Positions 1-11,612 of a stretch of DNA of 64,000 nt are shown here, in pieces. Numbering within the stretch: the first letter of the stretch is position 1; the number at the start of each line of letters is the position of its first letter. The translations under genes were made by a program, and so were the position numbers. The stretch lies in NCBI GenBank assembly GCA_039704465.1, contig JASFAU010000008.1, forward strand, positions 1,178,001 to 1,242,000, read 5' to 3'. The notes under the pieces were generated by a model. That model saw nothing but the letters and a program-made list of their open reading frames with translations. It searched no databases and was not told the DNA's origin. Source of the stretch: Plasmodiophora brassicae (Eukaryota > Endomyxa > Phytomyxea > Plasmodiophorida > Plasmodiophoridae).

Positions 1-1065
1 GTCGAACGCATCGATCGAGTGATTCAGCAGCCAGCTGTTGTGGAGCAGCACCGTTCATTTTACGACCTGCCGCTCAACGTTGCAGAGAGCCAAATCGAGG
101 ACGTCTTCAATAACTTGGTCGCAGCCCTGGTGTTTGCGCTTGACGTCCACGTGCCACCAGTCGGCAGAGCTCTGCCCTGGTCCGTCGGCGGCCTGCTGGC
201 CGACCACTTGCTCAGCGTTCATGGTCGGACAGACCTGTATTGGGTCGACCATGCCGGCCAGTACTTGGTGAAAACCGAGTTCAAGACGGCACGATCGTTC
301 GCGCGTCAACGGCTCTGGTATCGTCGTTCGCGGGGCAGCCAGGTTCTCGGCGCGCTATATTCCATCGGCGGATCGCACCGCAGCCGACTGGACCGCGCGC
401 CGACCCTGCTTCTCACGCAGCAGCAATTCAAGCTGTTCGTCGAGACGCGCGAATGCGATGGCATCGCCACGATGCCGGAACAGCACTGCATGGGGTCGAC
501 CGCGCATCCGACATTTCTGAAGGTGCTGGCCTTGTGCCTGCTCGTGGCGGCACCCCGTCCCGAACCGCCGGCGCCAACCCTCTGCGAGTCGTTCAAGTTA
601 CCGCTTCCGGTTGGCAGGCACCGGCCGTCACCGGAGCGCTCGCCACCGCCGCCGTCGAAAAGGCGCGGCTACCGGCGCCGAGACTTGATCATGGCGCCGC
701 TCCGCCCGTCGGATGACGCTGGCCAGTGTGCCGCGGTCCCGCTTTTCTCCTCATCAGCATTGCCGTCGTTGTCCTCCTTCTCGTCGTCATCGCAACGTGC
801 CGCCGTCGATGTCGACGATGCGAACGGCAATGGCGCCACGAACAAGCAAGGTAGTAGCGTCGCCCAGGACAAAGAGCACATCGACCTGTGGTCTGCCATC
901 GATGCCGATGCGGCGATCGTCGACGCGGGCCGGAGCCGCGTGCCGTTCGGCGACAGGTTTGTCGAAGTTTGGCGCCTTCCGCGCCACGTTGCTGAAGAGC
1001 TGGCGCGCGAACCTGCCGACTCTGAGAGCAGCCTTTCGTCTGACGATGAGTCCGACTTGGAATGA
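1..1065 (+). CDS. Unknown protein, 5' end outside window
   Basis: Open from the window edge, so the first residues are missing; a GTG at 19 is not evidence of a start. The first ~180 residues are hydrophobic/basic and globular-looking. A D-(x)n-E-x-K pattern lies around bases 230-290 (TDLYWVD then KTEFKT) and could belong to a PD-(D/E)XK nuclease-like fold, but I cannot confirm this. The last ~170 residues are Ser/Pro-rich and then acidic, ending in a Ser/Asp/Glu tail, which looks disordered. No family recognised. It ends just before a 45-bp tandem duplication. Confidence 0.5.
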   Translation, partial: VERIDRVIQQPAVVEQHRSFYDLPLNVAESQIEDVFNNLVAALVFALDVHVPPVGRALPWSVGGLLADHLLSVHGRTDLYWVDHAGQYLVKTEFKTARSFARQRLWYRRSRGSQVLGALYSIGGSHRSRLDRAPTLLLTQQQFKLFVETRECDGIATMPEQHCMGSTAHPTFLKVLALCLLVAAPRPEPPAPTLCESFKLPLPVGRHRPSPERSPPPPSKRRGYRRRDLIMAPLRPSDDAGQCAAVPLFSSSALPSLSSFSSSSQRAAVDVDDANGNGATNKQGSSVAQDKEHIDLWSAIDADAAIVDAGRSRVPFGDRFVEVWRLPRHVAEELAREPADSESSLSSDDESDLE

Positions 1066-1069
1066 ATCC

Positions 1070-1159
1070 GCGCCGATCATGGTCAGCGTAGTCTCATTTC
1101 AAACCTCAAATTAGGCGCCGATCATGGTCAGCGTAGTCTCATTTCAAACCTCAAATTAG
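1070..1159. repeat. 45-bp perfect tandem duplication
   Basis: Two identical 45-nt units, 1070-1114 and 1115-1159, directly after the stop codon of the preceding gene. Each begins GCGCCGATCATGG and ends CTCAAATTAG. Confidence 0.95.
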
Positions 1160-1545
1160 GCGCACTGCGGATATACATCCCGTCAGTGATGTATTTCGTC
1201 GTTGTCTTCTGTGCGCGCTACATTCACGATAGAGCAGCCATATATAAATATATATATCATCAATGCACACGACCCTTTTCGTACGTTGAAGGCACAACCA
1301 CGAGGGCCGTCTGTCGATCGCTGTCGTGCTCGAATACCAACTGTGTGCGACGTACGGCCAGGTACATGACATGCATTGCGGCAACGCCGGCAGCTGTTGC
1401 TGACGACGACATCCTTCGGCAGCCATTCACATCGTTGTGCCTGGCGGTGGACGTCGCGTTCTGCCTGCAGTACGACTCTTGGTACCCCTGCATTGCGAGA
1501 AGGGAGTCATGACATAGCCTGACGTACATCTGTTTAGACGTTTAA
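1160..1545. other. Intergenic stretch
   Basis: No coding signal that I trust. It holds a short AT run of TATATAAATATATATAT type at about 1239-1258 between two genes that converge here. Confidence 0.6.
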
Positions 1546-3282
1546 TTAGGATGGCGGTTTCAGCAGTGTCCGGCAGGAATCTGCTGATACGTCATCGTCG
1601 TTATCGGGGCACGTGGGCGGATCGATGGCCGGCCCGTCGACGTCGACGTCTGGATCCAAACAGGACGCAGCGACGTCCTGGATGCGTTCTGGGCCGTATG
1701 TGGCCGCCAGGATCCGCATGACGTGCTGTTCCAGCGTCGACACGATCAGGTCGCAGTTGCTGATCGAGAACCCGGACGAGGACAGGGTGACGCGCGCCAT
1801 CTGACAATCGTGCCCGGTGCCACACGACAATGCGTCGTTCAACGACGCCGTCATCTCCTCAAAGACATGCCGCAACCCGGCGATTTCGCACTCCAACGCA
1901 TCGCATTCCCCTTGGACGGCCTGCACCTGACCATTGGTCCAGTCGATGGCTTGTCGGGTCGTTCGTCTACACGGGACGACAACGGCCGAGGAACGCGGCG
2001 GTGGCTGGTACTCGAGCGATTCCGACTGGCTCCTGATCTCGAACAGCTCCCTCTCGTAGGCGGCGCGCTCCAGGCTCAACCGGTGCACTTCGTTGAACTT
2101 CCGTATCTGCTCCTCGTCGCTCGTCTGGAATCGCAGGACGACGGCGTCGAGATCGTCCTGCCCCGAGATCTGCATCAGCGATCGGGCGAGGGCGACCAGC
2201 TCCTGCTGGCGTTGCTGGGCGGCGAACAGCTCGGCTTTGTCCTTCGCGATGCGCCACGCCGTCCGCGACATGATCTGATCGACTGGGTCCATCACCAGGT
2301 TGTCGTCGTCGGGCATCCCAAAGTACATCTCCCCCTGCATCCGGACGATCTCCTGCTCGATCGCGCGATGCCTATCGTCCAGCTCGGCCGTCGTATGCCA
2401 ATCCCGGACGAACGCCGCGTATTCGGCGTCGTTCCCCGCCTGCATCGGCACCAGCGCGTTCAGCGACGCCGATGTGGTCGTCTCCGCCGCCCGGATCCCA
2501 TCCAGCAACGCCCGGATCTCGTCCCGCTTCTCCACGATCTGATCCTGCATCCGGGCCATCATCCTGTCGCGGGGTTAGCGGCCAAAACGCTCTATTAGGG
2601 CGCCCGCTCATATAAATTACCGCTGGTCGGCCCGCCGCTCCAGGTTCAGGTCGTCGATCTGCTCGCGCAGCGCCCGGTTGCCGGTCCGGAGCTCGTTGGC
2701 GGCACGCTGCGTCATGTCCAGGCGATCGTCGAGGAAGGCGCGCATCGCCCAGCGGCGCTTCGTCGCCGACGACGTTGGCATCGCCGGGTCGCTGTCGACG
2801 AACGGGCGGCGCTGTTCGATCTGTTCGCGGACGGCCGCGATCTCGTCGTTGATCTCGGCGAGAATGGCGCGACCCTGCCGGTCGGCGTAGGCGGCGATCC
2901 CATCCTGATCGCGCAAGCGCAAGTGCAGGGAGCGTTGTTCGCGTGGCCGACCGGTCAGCACCTGGACGTGGCGTTGCGTGACCTCGACGTCGTATCGGGA
3001 CAAGGACGACGCGTTCTCCATTTCGGAGAGGACGCGAGAGTGCAGGCGCCGTCGCATGACGGATTTGATGGGCGCCGCCGAGTGCGCCCGATTCACATGG
3101 GCGAGGTCGAAGACGGCGCGATGCAGGGCTTCCAGCTGGTCGTTGGCTTCATCGAGGAACGTTTCGGCGCGCGCCGTAGAACTGTTTGCCGCTGGTGTCG
3201 GATCGCATGCGGCTGGTTAACGAACGCATAGAGGAGCGTACCTGGTGGGGACGCCTTCCTGGATGTGGTGACGGTTGACCAT
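1546..3282 (-). CDS. Coiled-coil protein, possibly dynein-arm docking (ODAD1/CCDC63)-like
   Basis: Three exons: 3282-3242, 3181-2621 and 2563-1546 (introns of 60 and 57 nt, phases 2 and 2), 539 aa. Start is the ATG of MVNRHH; the in-frame codons upstream of exon 2 have no convincing ATG, which led to the first exon. Nearly the whole protein is charged heptad-like helix (runs rich in R, E, Q and L), with a short Asp-rich C-terminal tail. Length and the late segment ISNCDLIVSTLEQHVMRIL recall the outer-dynein-arm docking proteins CCDC114/CCDC63, where a comparable segment follows the long coils. That is inference from memory of the family; a generic cytoskeletal coiled coil is the alternative. 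Confidence 0.6.
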
Positions 3283-3789
3283 GGCACTTGCATGGGATTT
3301 CGGGTCGGCGGTGGACGCGCGCGCCGCCCCCGGTGGCAACAACGACACGCGGTTGACGACCATCGCGGCTGAGACGTCGCGCTCGCTGGTCGCCTCTACT
3401 ATTGTTTAACCCGAGTTTGACCGTACTCGCGCCTCCGGAGGATCGCGCCTCACAAGCAGGCCGTTTTCTGGACGTTGAACGACTGTGGAATAGTCCCGTA
3501 AGGATCCAGTCGAAACGAGTTGACGTCCGATTTCGAGCACCTGATCAGGCAGTACAGAGCGAGGTTACCCTCCGACGGGTACCCTTGGGGGTCCCGTCTC
3601 ACCCTCAGCTTCGTGTCAACCATGACGTCCCACCAGGCACCAGTAGTCAGTCCGGTAATGTTCCAGTAGTTGTAAATAGTGAAACTATATTCGCTCCCAA
3701 CTTGGGGGTTCCGTCGAGTACTTCTGCTGTCATTGGACCGTAGCAGTGCACACAAAGGGCAGCCACCGCTATGTAGTTCGAGTGGAAGG
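3283..3789. other. Intergenic stretch
   Basis: About 500 bp between the start of the coiled-coil gene and the stop of the GH18 receptor gene, both on the minus strand. Only short spurious frames; I see no gene or repeat. Confidence 0.6.
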
Positions 3790-6700
3790 CTAGAAGACAT
3801 CTGACGAGTTGTCCACCTTGCGGATATACGACCTGGGGATGTACCCTTTCCTGCCGTCCGCGGCGCGTGCGAATCCCCATCCTTCGCCGACGTCTTTGAA
3901 CGATATGAACACGTCGCCAACGGCGAACGACATTTCGCTGTTCTGGGCGTCGCCCACAAAGTCGTACAGCGCCTCGTAGACGAACGTCTTCTGCACATGG
4001 GAACGCTGCTGGAACGTTTGGAACCCGGTGGGCGCGGTCGCACACGTCGTCCCGGTCGCCTCCGTCACCCGCTTGACCTTCTTCACCAGCGTCATCGACA
4101 TCTCGCTGAGGAGGTCCTCCCAGGGCGTGCGTCGCATATCGGCGCCGTCCTCCATCAACGCATGGTTGTCGTCTTCCGCCGACGCCGGATGCGTCAAGGC
4201 ACTGAACGTCGACGTCGACACGTTCGACGAGTGCACTCGCGAACGTGTCCTGTACGCCGCAGCGTCCACGTTACGCTCCAGCGGCGGGTCGGTCGGCACC
4301 ATCGGCATCATATTCATCGGCATGCGCCTCATCGTGGCCGGCGCCGCTGCCTGGTGCGCCTTCCTGTACTGCGTCGCCAGGATGTTCACCTGGTAGATGA
4401 TCGCCAGGAGCACGGATATCGCGTCCAGAGCCAGGAACGCGGGTTCCGCGACGTCGTACTGGGCATTGTACGACGACGGTGCCGCAAGCGACCACGCCCA
4501 TAACATGGTGGACGCGAGCAGGACGACGCCCATCGACGACGTCAACGCGCTGACGAACAAGGCGATGTTCTTGTACGAGTTCGCCCGACTCGACAGGCGT
4601 TCGACGGCGTTGGATTGAGCGGTGAGGCGTTTCGCGATGGCACGCCCCGTGATCGGGATGATTAACGCCACCATCCCCGTGGATACACAGACGACCGCCG
4701 CTGCCAGGGTCGCCATCGGCTGGATGTCGAAGGCGTACGCGACAAACAGCAACGGGCAGGGCGACACGGTGACGGCGAAGACGGAGAGTTTCAGGATCGA
4801 CGAGATGAACTTCAGCACGGCGACGTTCCGCTGGGTGAAGCACCCGGCCATGTCCTCGACGCCGACCCAGATGGTGGCCAGCAACGCGATCAGGTACACG
4901 AAGATGGCGAACTGGATCGCCTGCGTCATGGCGGCCAGCGTCAGGACGGCATACGGGTTCATCACCCCGGGCACCCGCCCCGAGACGGACCAGATCAGCG
5001 CCAGGCGCAGAACGGATTTCCCAGCGATGAACACGTTCATGACGCGGAACGACCGCAGGGCTTGCGCGTTGACGATCAGGGACGGGGCCAGATACGTGCA
5101 CGCCAGCGCGGCGATAAGGGCAACGCCGGATAGGAACGCGAACGTGAGCGCAACGACCGGGTTCAGGAGCGTCGGGGAGAACCCCGACGCCGACATGTCG
5201 CGTTCGACGAGAACAAAGTCGGTGAGGTGCGTACAGGCGCATGAGATTGGGGGTCCAACCACAGTGCACCCGGACGCGTTCATCGATGAGTGGTCGGGCG
5301 TGAACCACATGCACTGAACGTTGTCCACTGTCATCGTGCGGGACGGGACCGGCATGACCATGGTGACCGGGTTCGACAGGTTCCTCGCCGACATTGGCGC
5401 TGTCGACCCGTTAGCGTACAGGTTCACAGATAGGATGCCGACGTCCGTCCAGGAGGTCGATACAACGCCGAGCGGAACGCCGCCGTAACGGGAGCGTAAC
5501 GACACGGGCAGATTCACGTTGCACGATGACGAACACGTCTCGAACGCGTCGACGCGGTACGCTTCCAGCACGAACGCGCCCGTTGTTGTCGGCGCCTGAC
5601 ATGCGCTCCGACACTGCGACGACGTCTCCACGTCGCTCAGCGCATCGAGTGCTAAACGGTCGACAATGGACTGGCCAAACTGGTTAACGACGATGCATCA
5701 CCGGAACATGGCCGTTACAGGTTACCTGAATGGATGCGGTGGGTTTCTGAAGGGCGTTCACACAGGATGCGATCGTGAGCGAGACAGCCATGCGTGGGGA
5801 GGCGGTTAACGGAACCGGGGCGTTGTTGACGAAGAAGGTTACAGTCCGCATGGTATCGCCGACCATATCCGGGGTGAGACCGGCTTGCGTCGTCATTGCT
5901 AACGCCCAGGCGGTCGCTGCCCCCTGATCGGATGCTAAAGCAGCGCTTGCCACCATCGAGGAGACAACGTTGAGGAGCATCGCACGATCCGCTGCTCTTG
6001 TCGTGATAGAGGCGGCTGCCAGCGCGACATCGGCGCTGCTCAGGCCGGACGACACCCTCTGGGACACCAGGCCCGCCACATCGACCGTGCTCGGCGGGGG
6101 AATCACAGCAACGCTGACCGCTGCTTTCCTGCATGTACGTTGTCCACGGGGCGTCATCAGGACAGCAGTGATGTTGAGCATGTGGCCGTTGGAGGGGTCA
6201 CCAGCGGGTAAGACGGTTTGCAGCGCACCGACGCAGGCGCCGTTGCCTAACGCGCTCGGGTACATCCCGTGCATCATTACGAAGAATACGGCGCAATAAG
6301 GGGATGCCTGTGGCGTCACCGACATGGACAGAACGTCGACCAGCGACTGGATTGGCCCAGCGGACGGCGTCACCGTTATCGATAGCGGTCCCGACGACGT
6401 TCCGGCACCGGTCGTGACGGTCGCGTGGGCTTGGTTCGAAGCGCCGGCTAACGAGAGCGCCACAGTGAACGTGTATGTCCTGCCCGGTTGTAAAGTGCAC
6501 GGCGCGATCCTCAGCTCGGAACTCGACAGGGACGTCAACACGACAGATGGGTCGGTGAGATCGGGAGCAGCGGGACCATAGACCGCCCACCGCACGAAGT
6601 CCCGGCCGAATTCGAATGCGGCAGTGGCCGCTGGAGACAGCACAGCCGTCAGGATCAACGTCTGCGACGTGTCAACCGCTCCTGCTGTGGGGCCCACTAC

Positions 6701-9700
6701 CGACACCAGCGGCAACGATGGCGGCGAAGACAGCGGGGACGACGATATTGCCGTCCGAAGAGGCGAACGCATGGTATGATGTCGCACCGACGGCGTGAAC
6801 GAGCCCGCCTTTGCTGTCATTGTCTTCACCCTCGTCTGCGTTGAGAGTGTCGTCGATTTCCGAGTCTGACCTCGCAACGATAACGGAGTGTTCTGCATGG
6901 ATCCTGTCGCAGTCGTCGCCTTCGCCTTCGCTTTGGTTGAATGAATAGTCGGTTTCCGGGCTGACATCGTTCGTGGTGCTTTCGATGGCGTCGCATTGAC
7001 GTTCACCGTTGTCGACTTTCTTGTAGGTTTTCGCGTTGAATGAATCGTCGACTTCCGAAGCGACTGTTGTCGGGCGGACGTCGTTCGTGGTTTCGATGGC
7101 GTCGTATTGGCCTTCATCTTTGTCGACTTTCTCGTCTGTTTTCGGGTCTGATGGCGAGACGACGTTGCTGCCTTCATGGCAGGCGCTCGCGACGACGATG
7201 TCTTCGGTTTCATCATTCCCCCTATCTTGGTTGCAGATTTGGACGACGACGCCTTCGGTTTGACAACGGTCGGCTTCTGAGTTGGCTTCCGGGTTTGGGT
7301 CGTCGTCTTCGGGACGAACATGGCCTGCACGGCGCTCTGCAGCAACGTGAAGGTCGTGGTGTCCCCGTCGAGGTTGTCTACAGCGAACCCTCCCAGTGTC
7401 ATCGATTTGACATAGGCGGCCTTGGCCGTGATGGACGCCGGGCTCTCGTACGTAATGACGATTCTGCTTGCCGAACTGTACAGGAACGACACCATGCTGA
7501 CCGGGTCCCACTGATCTGCCCACGATCCTGGACTGGCCTGCATCAGCGCCACGACGTCTCGATATCGATAATGGCCGCTGTCGTCCGTCGACCCGGTCGT
7601 GTAGGCCGACCCGGACGCCGAGAAGACGCCCGGGTAAAACGGGCCCGAGATGGACCCGGACAGCTGCCAGGCCTCACCGTAAACGGGCACACCCAAGACC
7701 AGTTTGCAATGCGGCACGCCCCAATTCAGAAGCTGGACAATATTGGCGTCGATCGAGGCATACGACATCGAAGCAATATTGAAATGCAACGGATTCAGGT
7801 GTGCCGGCGAAGATGACCAGGTCCCCCTGTATGCCACATCGCATCAGCAAATGGAGGTTCAGCAAGCTAGCACGCGCGCGGAGGCTGTAACACACCACAT
7901 CCATTCGTTCCGGTACTCGATGAAGTCGACGTACGGGACGATGCCGGGTACGTCGTACATGGCGTACATTTCGTAGGCCATAGACGTCATCGTCAGCGTC
8001 AACAGCGCGCCGGGAGGCATTTGCGCTCGGAACATTTGCATCACAACCGGCAGCTGGGTCCTGTCCGTCGACAGGTGCGGGTCGCTCTTGTAGCTGGCCC
8101 CAGTGACGGGGTTATCTACAGCGGATATTAGGGCGCAGCGCTCTATAGGTGCCAATGTGGAACGTACTCCAGTAGATGTTCAACCCGTCGAACCCGTACT
8201 GCCGCATCATGGCAACGCACGACGATACGAACGCAGACTGGCGGGCGGGAACCGACAGCAGCGAACTGAACAGGACGTCGGGGCCGAGCTGGAGGATCGT
8301 CTTCAGGTGCGGGTATTTCAGTTTCAACCGTCGCAGCTGATTGAAGTTGCCATGGTACGGGTCGTTGGTGTCATCGCCGAGCGCGTTCGCCCCGAGGACC
8401 TGCTGGATGTCGTACCATGCGGACTCGAAGTCGCATTGCCACGACGAGTTCGCCACTGCCGACTCGTAGATAACGTGGGTCAGGAGAGTGCCGTCGATGT
8501 CAGCGACGGCGAGGTACGACTGCTTGTAATTCGTGAACCGTCCGATGACCCGAGTCGCCGTCCTCAACGCAGGAACCCCGGCAGAGCTGGTCACCGGCGC
8601 ACACGCACCGGGTGCTTGCTGCTGATACCCGGGAATGGCGCCGCTCAAAGGCACAGCCGCCACCTGCCCCGAACAGGGCGCTCCACTCTTCAGCGCCGAC
8701 TGCATGGCGGTCACGATCTGGAACGAGGACGTATCCCCGCTAAGGTCCAGGAACTTGACGCCGCCCAGGTTGTTGGAAGTGACATAGGCCGCCTTGGCGG
8801 CGGTGCTCTGCGTCGTTTCCGTCGCAATCCAGACCAGAGTTGATGTGCTGTACAGGACGCTGGCGGCGCTGATGGAGTCCCACACGAACTGGTACGACCC
8901 GCCGGACGCGATTGACACGACGTCCCTGTATCGGAACATGCCACCATCAGTCGCCCCAGTGGTGTACCCTGAACCTGTGGTGAACAGCGCCGGGAACGAC
9001 GCGGCCACCGACTGCGACGTCGTCCAGGCCGGGAACGACAAGGGTACATCCAGGATGAACTTGCACGGGGGCACTCCGGCCGCCAGCGCCTGCTGGACCA
9101 TGCCGTCGACCGTCTGCGTGTTCGGCGAGGCCAGGTTATAGTACAGGTTCGCGTAGTGCCCGGTGGAGGACGACCAGGTTCCCCAGGAGCCGAACGTGTC
9201 CGCGTGGATCCAGTCGACTTGGTTGGCGATCGCCGCCAGGTCGTAGGTCGGGAACAAGGTGTCCTGCTGGTAGCGAATCGTTGTCGTCAGTAGCAGACCG
9301 GGATCTTGCGACCTGAATGCCGCCAGGAGCAGCGGCAGGTTCGTCTTATCCGACGCGCTGTACACGTTCTTCGCGGCGCCCCCTCTCACTGGATATTCTA
9401 TACATGGCATGCACCCGGTCAACATTCGCCAGACCCTATTGTCGTTGCCCCATCTGACGTACGCCAGCCGACGTCAACGCCATCGAATCCGTAGTACCTG
9501 GCCAGTCCTGTGCATGAGGACGCCAATAGGCGGCGGCCAGCGCTGGTGGAGGCGATCACGCTGACGTTCGACGAGGACGACCACCCGCCAATCATGATGA
9601 GCGTTCGTAATCGGCCGACGTTGCCCGGTTGCTGCTTCAGGAGGCGTAGCTGGTAGAAGTTGCCTTTGTACGGTGAGGCGTTCGTGTCGTCACCGAGGAC

Positions 9701-9976
9701 ATTCGGCCCAAACTGCTTCTGGGTGTCGCCCCAGACGTCGTTGACGACGCACTGGCCGTTGACGATGTCGAACTGCTCGTAGACGATCTCGGTGAGCAGA
9801 GAGCCATCGATGCCGGCGACTTGCAGCACACTCGATTTCCAGTTGACAAAGTGCCCGATGATGCGCGCTGACGTGCCCGGGCCAGTGGCCGAGCTCGAGC
9901 AATTCCGGCACGCCTGAGGTGCCGCTCGGGCTGGTGCCAGCTCATAAGCGGCGACGAACACCAGGAGCAGGTACAT
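3790..9976 (-). CDS. GH18-GH18-REJ-GPS-7TM-SH3 receptor (adhesion-GPCR-like)
   Basis: Five exons: 9976-9463, 9388-8168, 8115-7896, 7826-5719 and 5651-3790 (introns 74, 52, 69 and 67 nt), 1974 aa. Order: signal peptide (MYLLLVFVAAYELA); GH18 domain A (~30-430) with LIMIGGWSSSS and catalytic-strand motif DGVDVGWL; GH18 domain B (~440-815) with DGLNIYWN; Thr/Ser/Lys-rich stalk; REJ/PKD-like region (~1030-1350); GPS motif CACTHLTDF (~1492-1500); seven hydrophobic helices (~1517-1780); cytoplasmic Ser-rich tail; C-terminal SH3 (~1914-1967: ALYDF, SFAVGDV, GWGFAR, GYIPRSYI). The GH18 consensus is DxxDxDxE; both copies lack the acidic catalytic residue (Leu or Asn instead), so a carbohydrate-binding rather than hydrolytic role is inferred. 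The GPS keeps the HL/T self-cleavage site. Splice joins across both catalytic strands are fixed by frame and family fit. Paralogue of the core lies at 35863-39989. Confidence 0.88.
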
Positions 9977-10378
9977 GACTGTAGGTCTACCTAGTTATTG
10001 TTTAGACAGGTACCATTGTTTGATCGCCGCCGTCTACGTCTGTGCAATGGAACGTGGTCCAGTAATGGAAAGACCAAATTAAAATCTACCCACCGATCAT
10101 TCGTAGCAGGTACATCCACCATTTGAAAGGGCGCGAAGGCGGTTGCGCACGTCGCCCGGCAGGTACGACATGTTGCCAGCTACTATACGCCCGACGATTC
10201 GCCAAACATCGATTGGTAATACCACACCACACGGGGAGCGGCCGGTGGTGATGGTCGATCGTACGTACAAGATTCTGGCGACAGGCGCGCGCCAACGTTA
10301 CGCTACCGGCCGTACTGTGTTAATATCGGCTCGCGACACAGGATTCACTTCGTGTGTCGGCGGCGGCGTCCTGGATCG
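9977..10378. promoter_or_regulatory. Divergent intergenic region
   Basis: About 400 bp separating two divergent starts (the GH18 receptor on minus and the Zn2Cys6 factor on plus). It must hold both promoters; no recognisable TATA element or repeat. Confidence 0.4.
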
Positions 10379-10969
10379 ATGCTGAAGATGGCCAGCGACG
10401 ACGTATTCGACTGGGCGGCGGCGCTGGACGCCGGCCACGCTACGCACAGCCAGTTCGACCTGGACGACCTGTTCGCCTACGACATCGTCACAGCCGATCA
10501 CTCCCCGGCGACCAGCTTGGGTTCGTGCTCGTCACCGGCCTGTAGCAGTACGGGGACGGCGACCAGCACCAACGACGGCCCAGGCGCGTCTGCGCCGATC
10601 AAGACGACATGGACGCTGGGGGAGCGCCTGGCCCTGTACCGAGCGGCGCTTCGGATTGGGATCGGCGTCACCCCGGTACCGGACGCGTACCCGGGGCACC
10701 GTACGACCGCTGAGCAGAACATGGTGAACCGCGCGCCGACCCACAAACGGTACGCGACGCGCGTCGCCTGTACACATTGCGCCCGCTCCAAGCTTCGCTG
10801 CGACATGCAGCGCCCGTGCCAACGATGCATCGACTGCGACACCGTCATCGAGTGCATCGATCGCGTCGGCCGGCGTCGCGGTCCCAAGCGGCGACAGCGA
10901 GACCCGTCCACCATCGTCGTCTGTACCAAACGTCAACGTACCGTCCCTGATATGATCCCCGCTTTCTGA
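10379..10969 (+). CDS. Zn2Cys6 (fungal-type) transcription factor
   Basis: Single exon, 196 aa from the first ATG (MLKMASDDV); the frame is open upstream but only from a GTG. The C-terminal part carries the binuclear zinc cluster: CTHCARSKLRC, then PCQRC and a final Cys (DTVIEC), followed by the basic stretch RRRGPKRRQR. This matches the family pattern Cx2Cx6Cx5-9Cx2Cx6-8C. The N-terminal third is Asp/Ala-rich and could act as an activation segment. It is unusual in having the DNA-binding domain near the C-terminus and no fungal middle-homology region. Such factors also occur outside Fungi, in some amoebozoans and early opisthokonts. Likely nuclear and sequence-specific; targets unknown. Confidence 0.85.
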   Translation: MLKMASDDVFDWAAALDAGHATHSQFDLDDLFAYDIVTADHSPATSLGSCSSPACSSTGTATSTNDGPGASAPIKTTWTLGERLALYRAALRIGIGVTPVPDAYPGHRTTAEQNMVNRAPTHKRYATRVACTHCARSKLRCDMQRPCQRCIDCDTVIECIDRVGRRRGPKRRQRDPSTIVVCTKRQRTVPDMIPAF

Positions 10970-11612
10970 TACAATCGGTCGGCGAACGCAATCAACCGGT
11001 GGTGGTTGCCCTCGTGTCACTTTCCGGCGGCGTCGTTGTCGACACTCCCCGGTGGCGTCAGGCCAGCACTGTCGCTGCTCGCTGGCGGCGTCAGGCCAGC
11101 GCCATGGGCTGGCTCCGCTAAACTCGGGCACACACTGCGCTCGCGTGTGCGTTCGAAAGGTCGCGCTTAGCAGTTCCAAGACGTCGTCGCATGGGGACCA
11201 TGCTAGCTAGCTGGTGAAGCGCGTCAAGGCCTGGTTGGTTGAATACCAGTACATCGACCCTGATCTGGCTAGGAACATTTCCGCCATTTGAAATTGATAC
11301 TTTATTTGTTTCCACCGTAAGTATATGTAAGGTGGCTGCATCAGAACGTGTCAGTGGGTGATCATTGGACGATGTGGCAGATATCCACCATGACGTGAGA
11401 CTCGGACGCCACACCTCAGGTATAAGCCGGACTCGCCTCGCCCTGATAGCCCGCTGAAGTTGGACGATGAAGTCCATCTGTCCCAGGCTCCGGAACGAAC
11501 GTTCTGTGCATGCAGGCCGAATATGAGGACCGACATTTGACCCCCGTATGCCTTGGTGGCCCACCGTCAGCATTGCTGGTGGGACGCGGGCCGCATGTTC
11601 GCAAGTACTTTA
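10970..11612. other. Intergenic stretch
   Basis: No supported gene. At 11200-11560 on the minus strand there are short leucine-rich frames that might be remnants of LRR exons, but I could not find consistent 72-nt exon boundaries. Confidence 0.4.

Noticed and set aside
11118..11573. A 151-codon minus-strand gene downstream of the LRR protein
   Set aside because: No start context, no consistent exon signals and no motif; at most a remnant.
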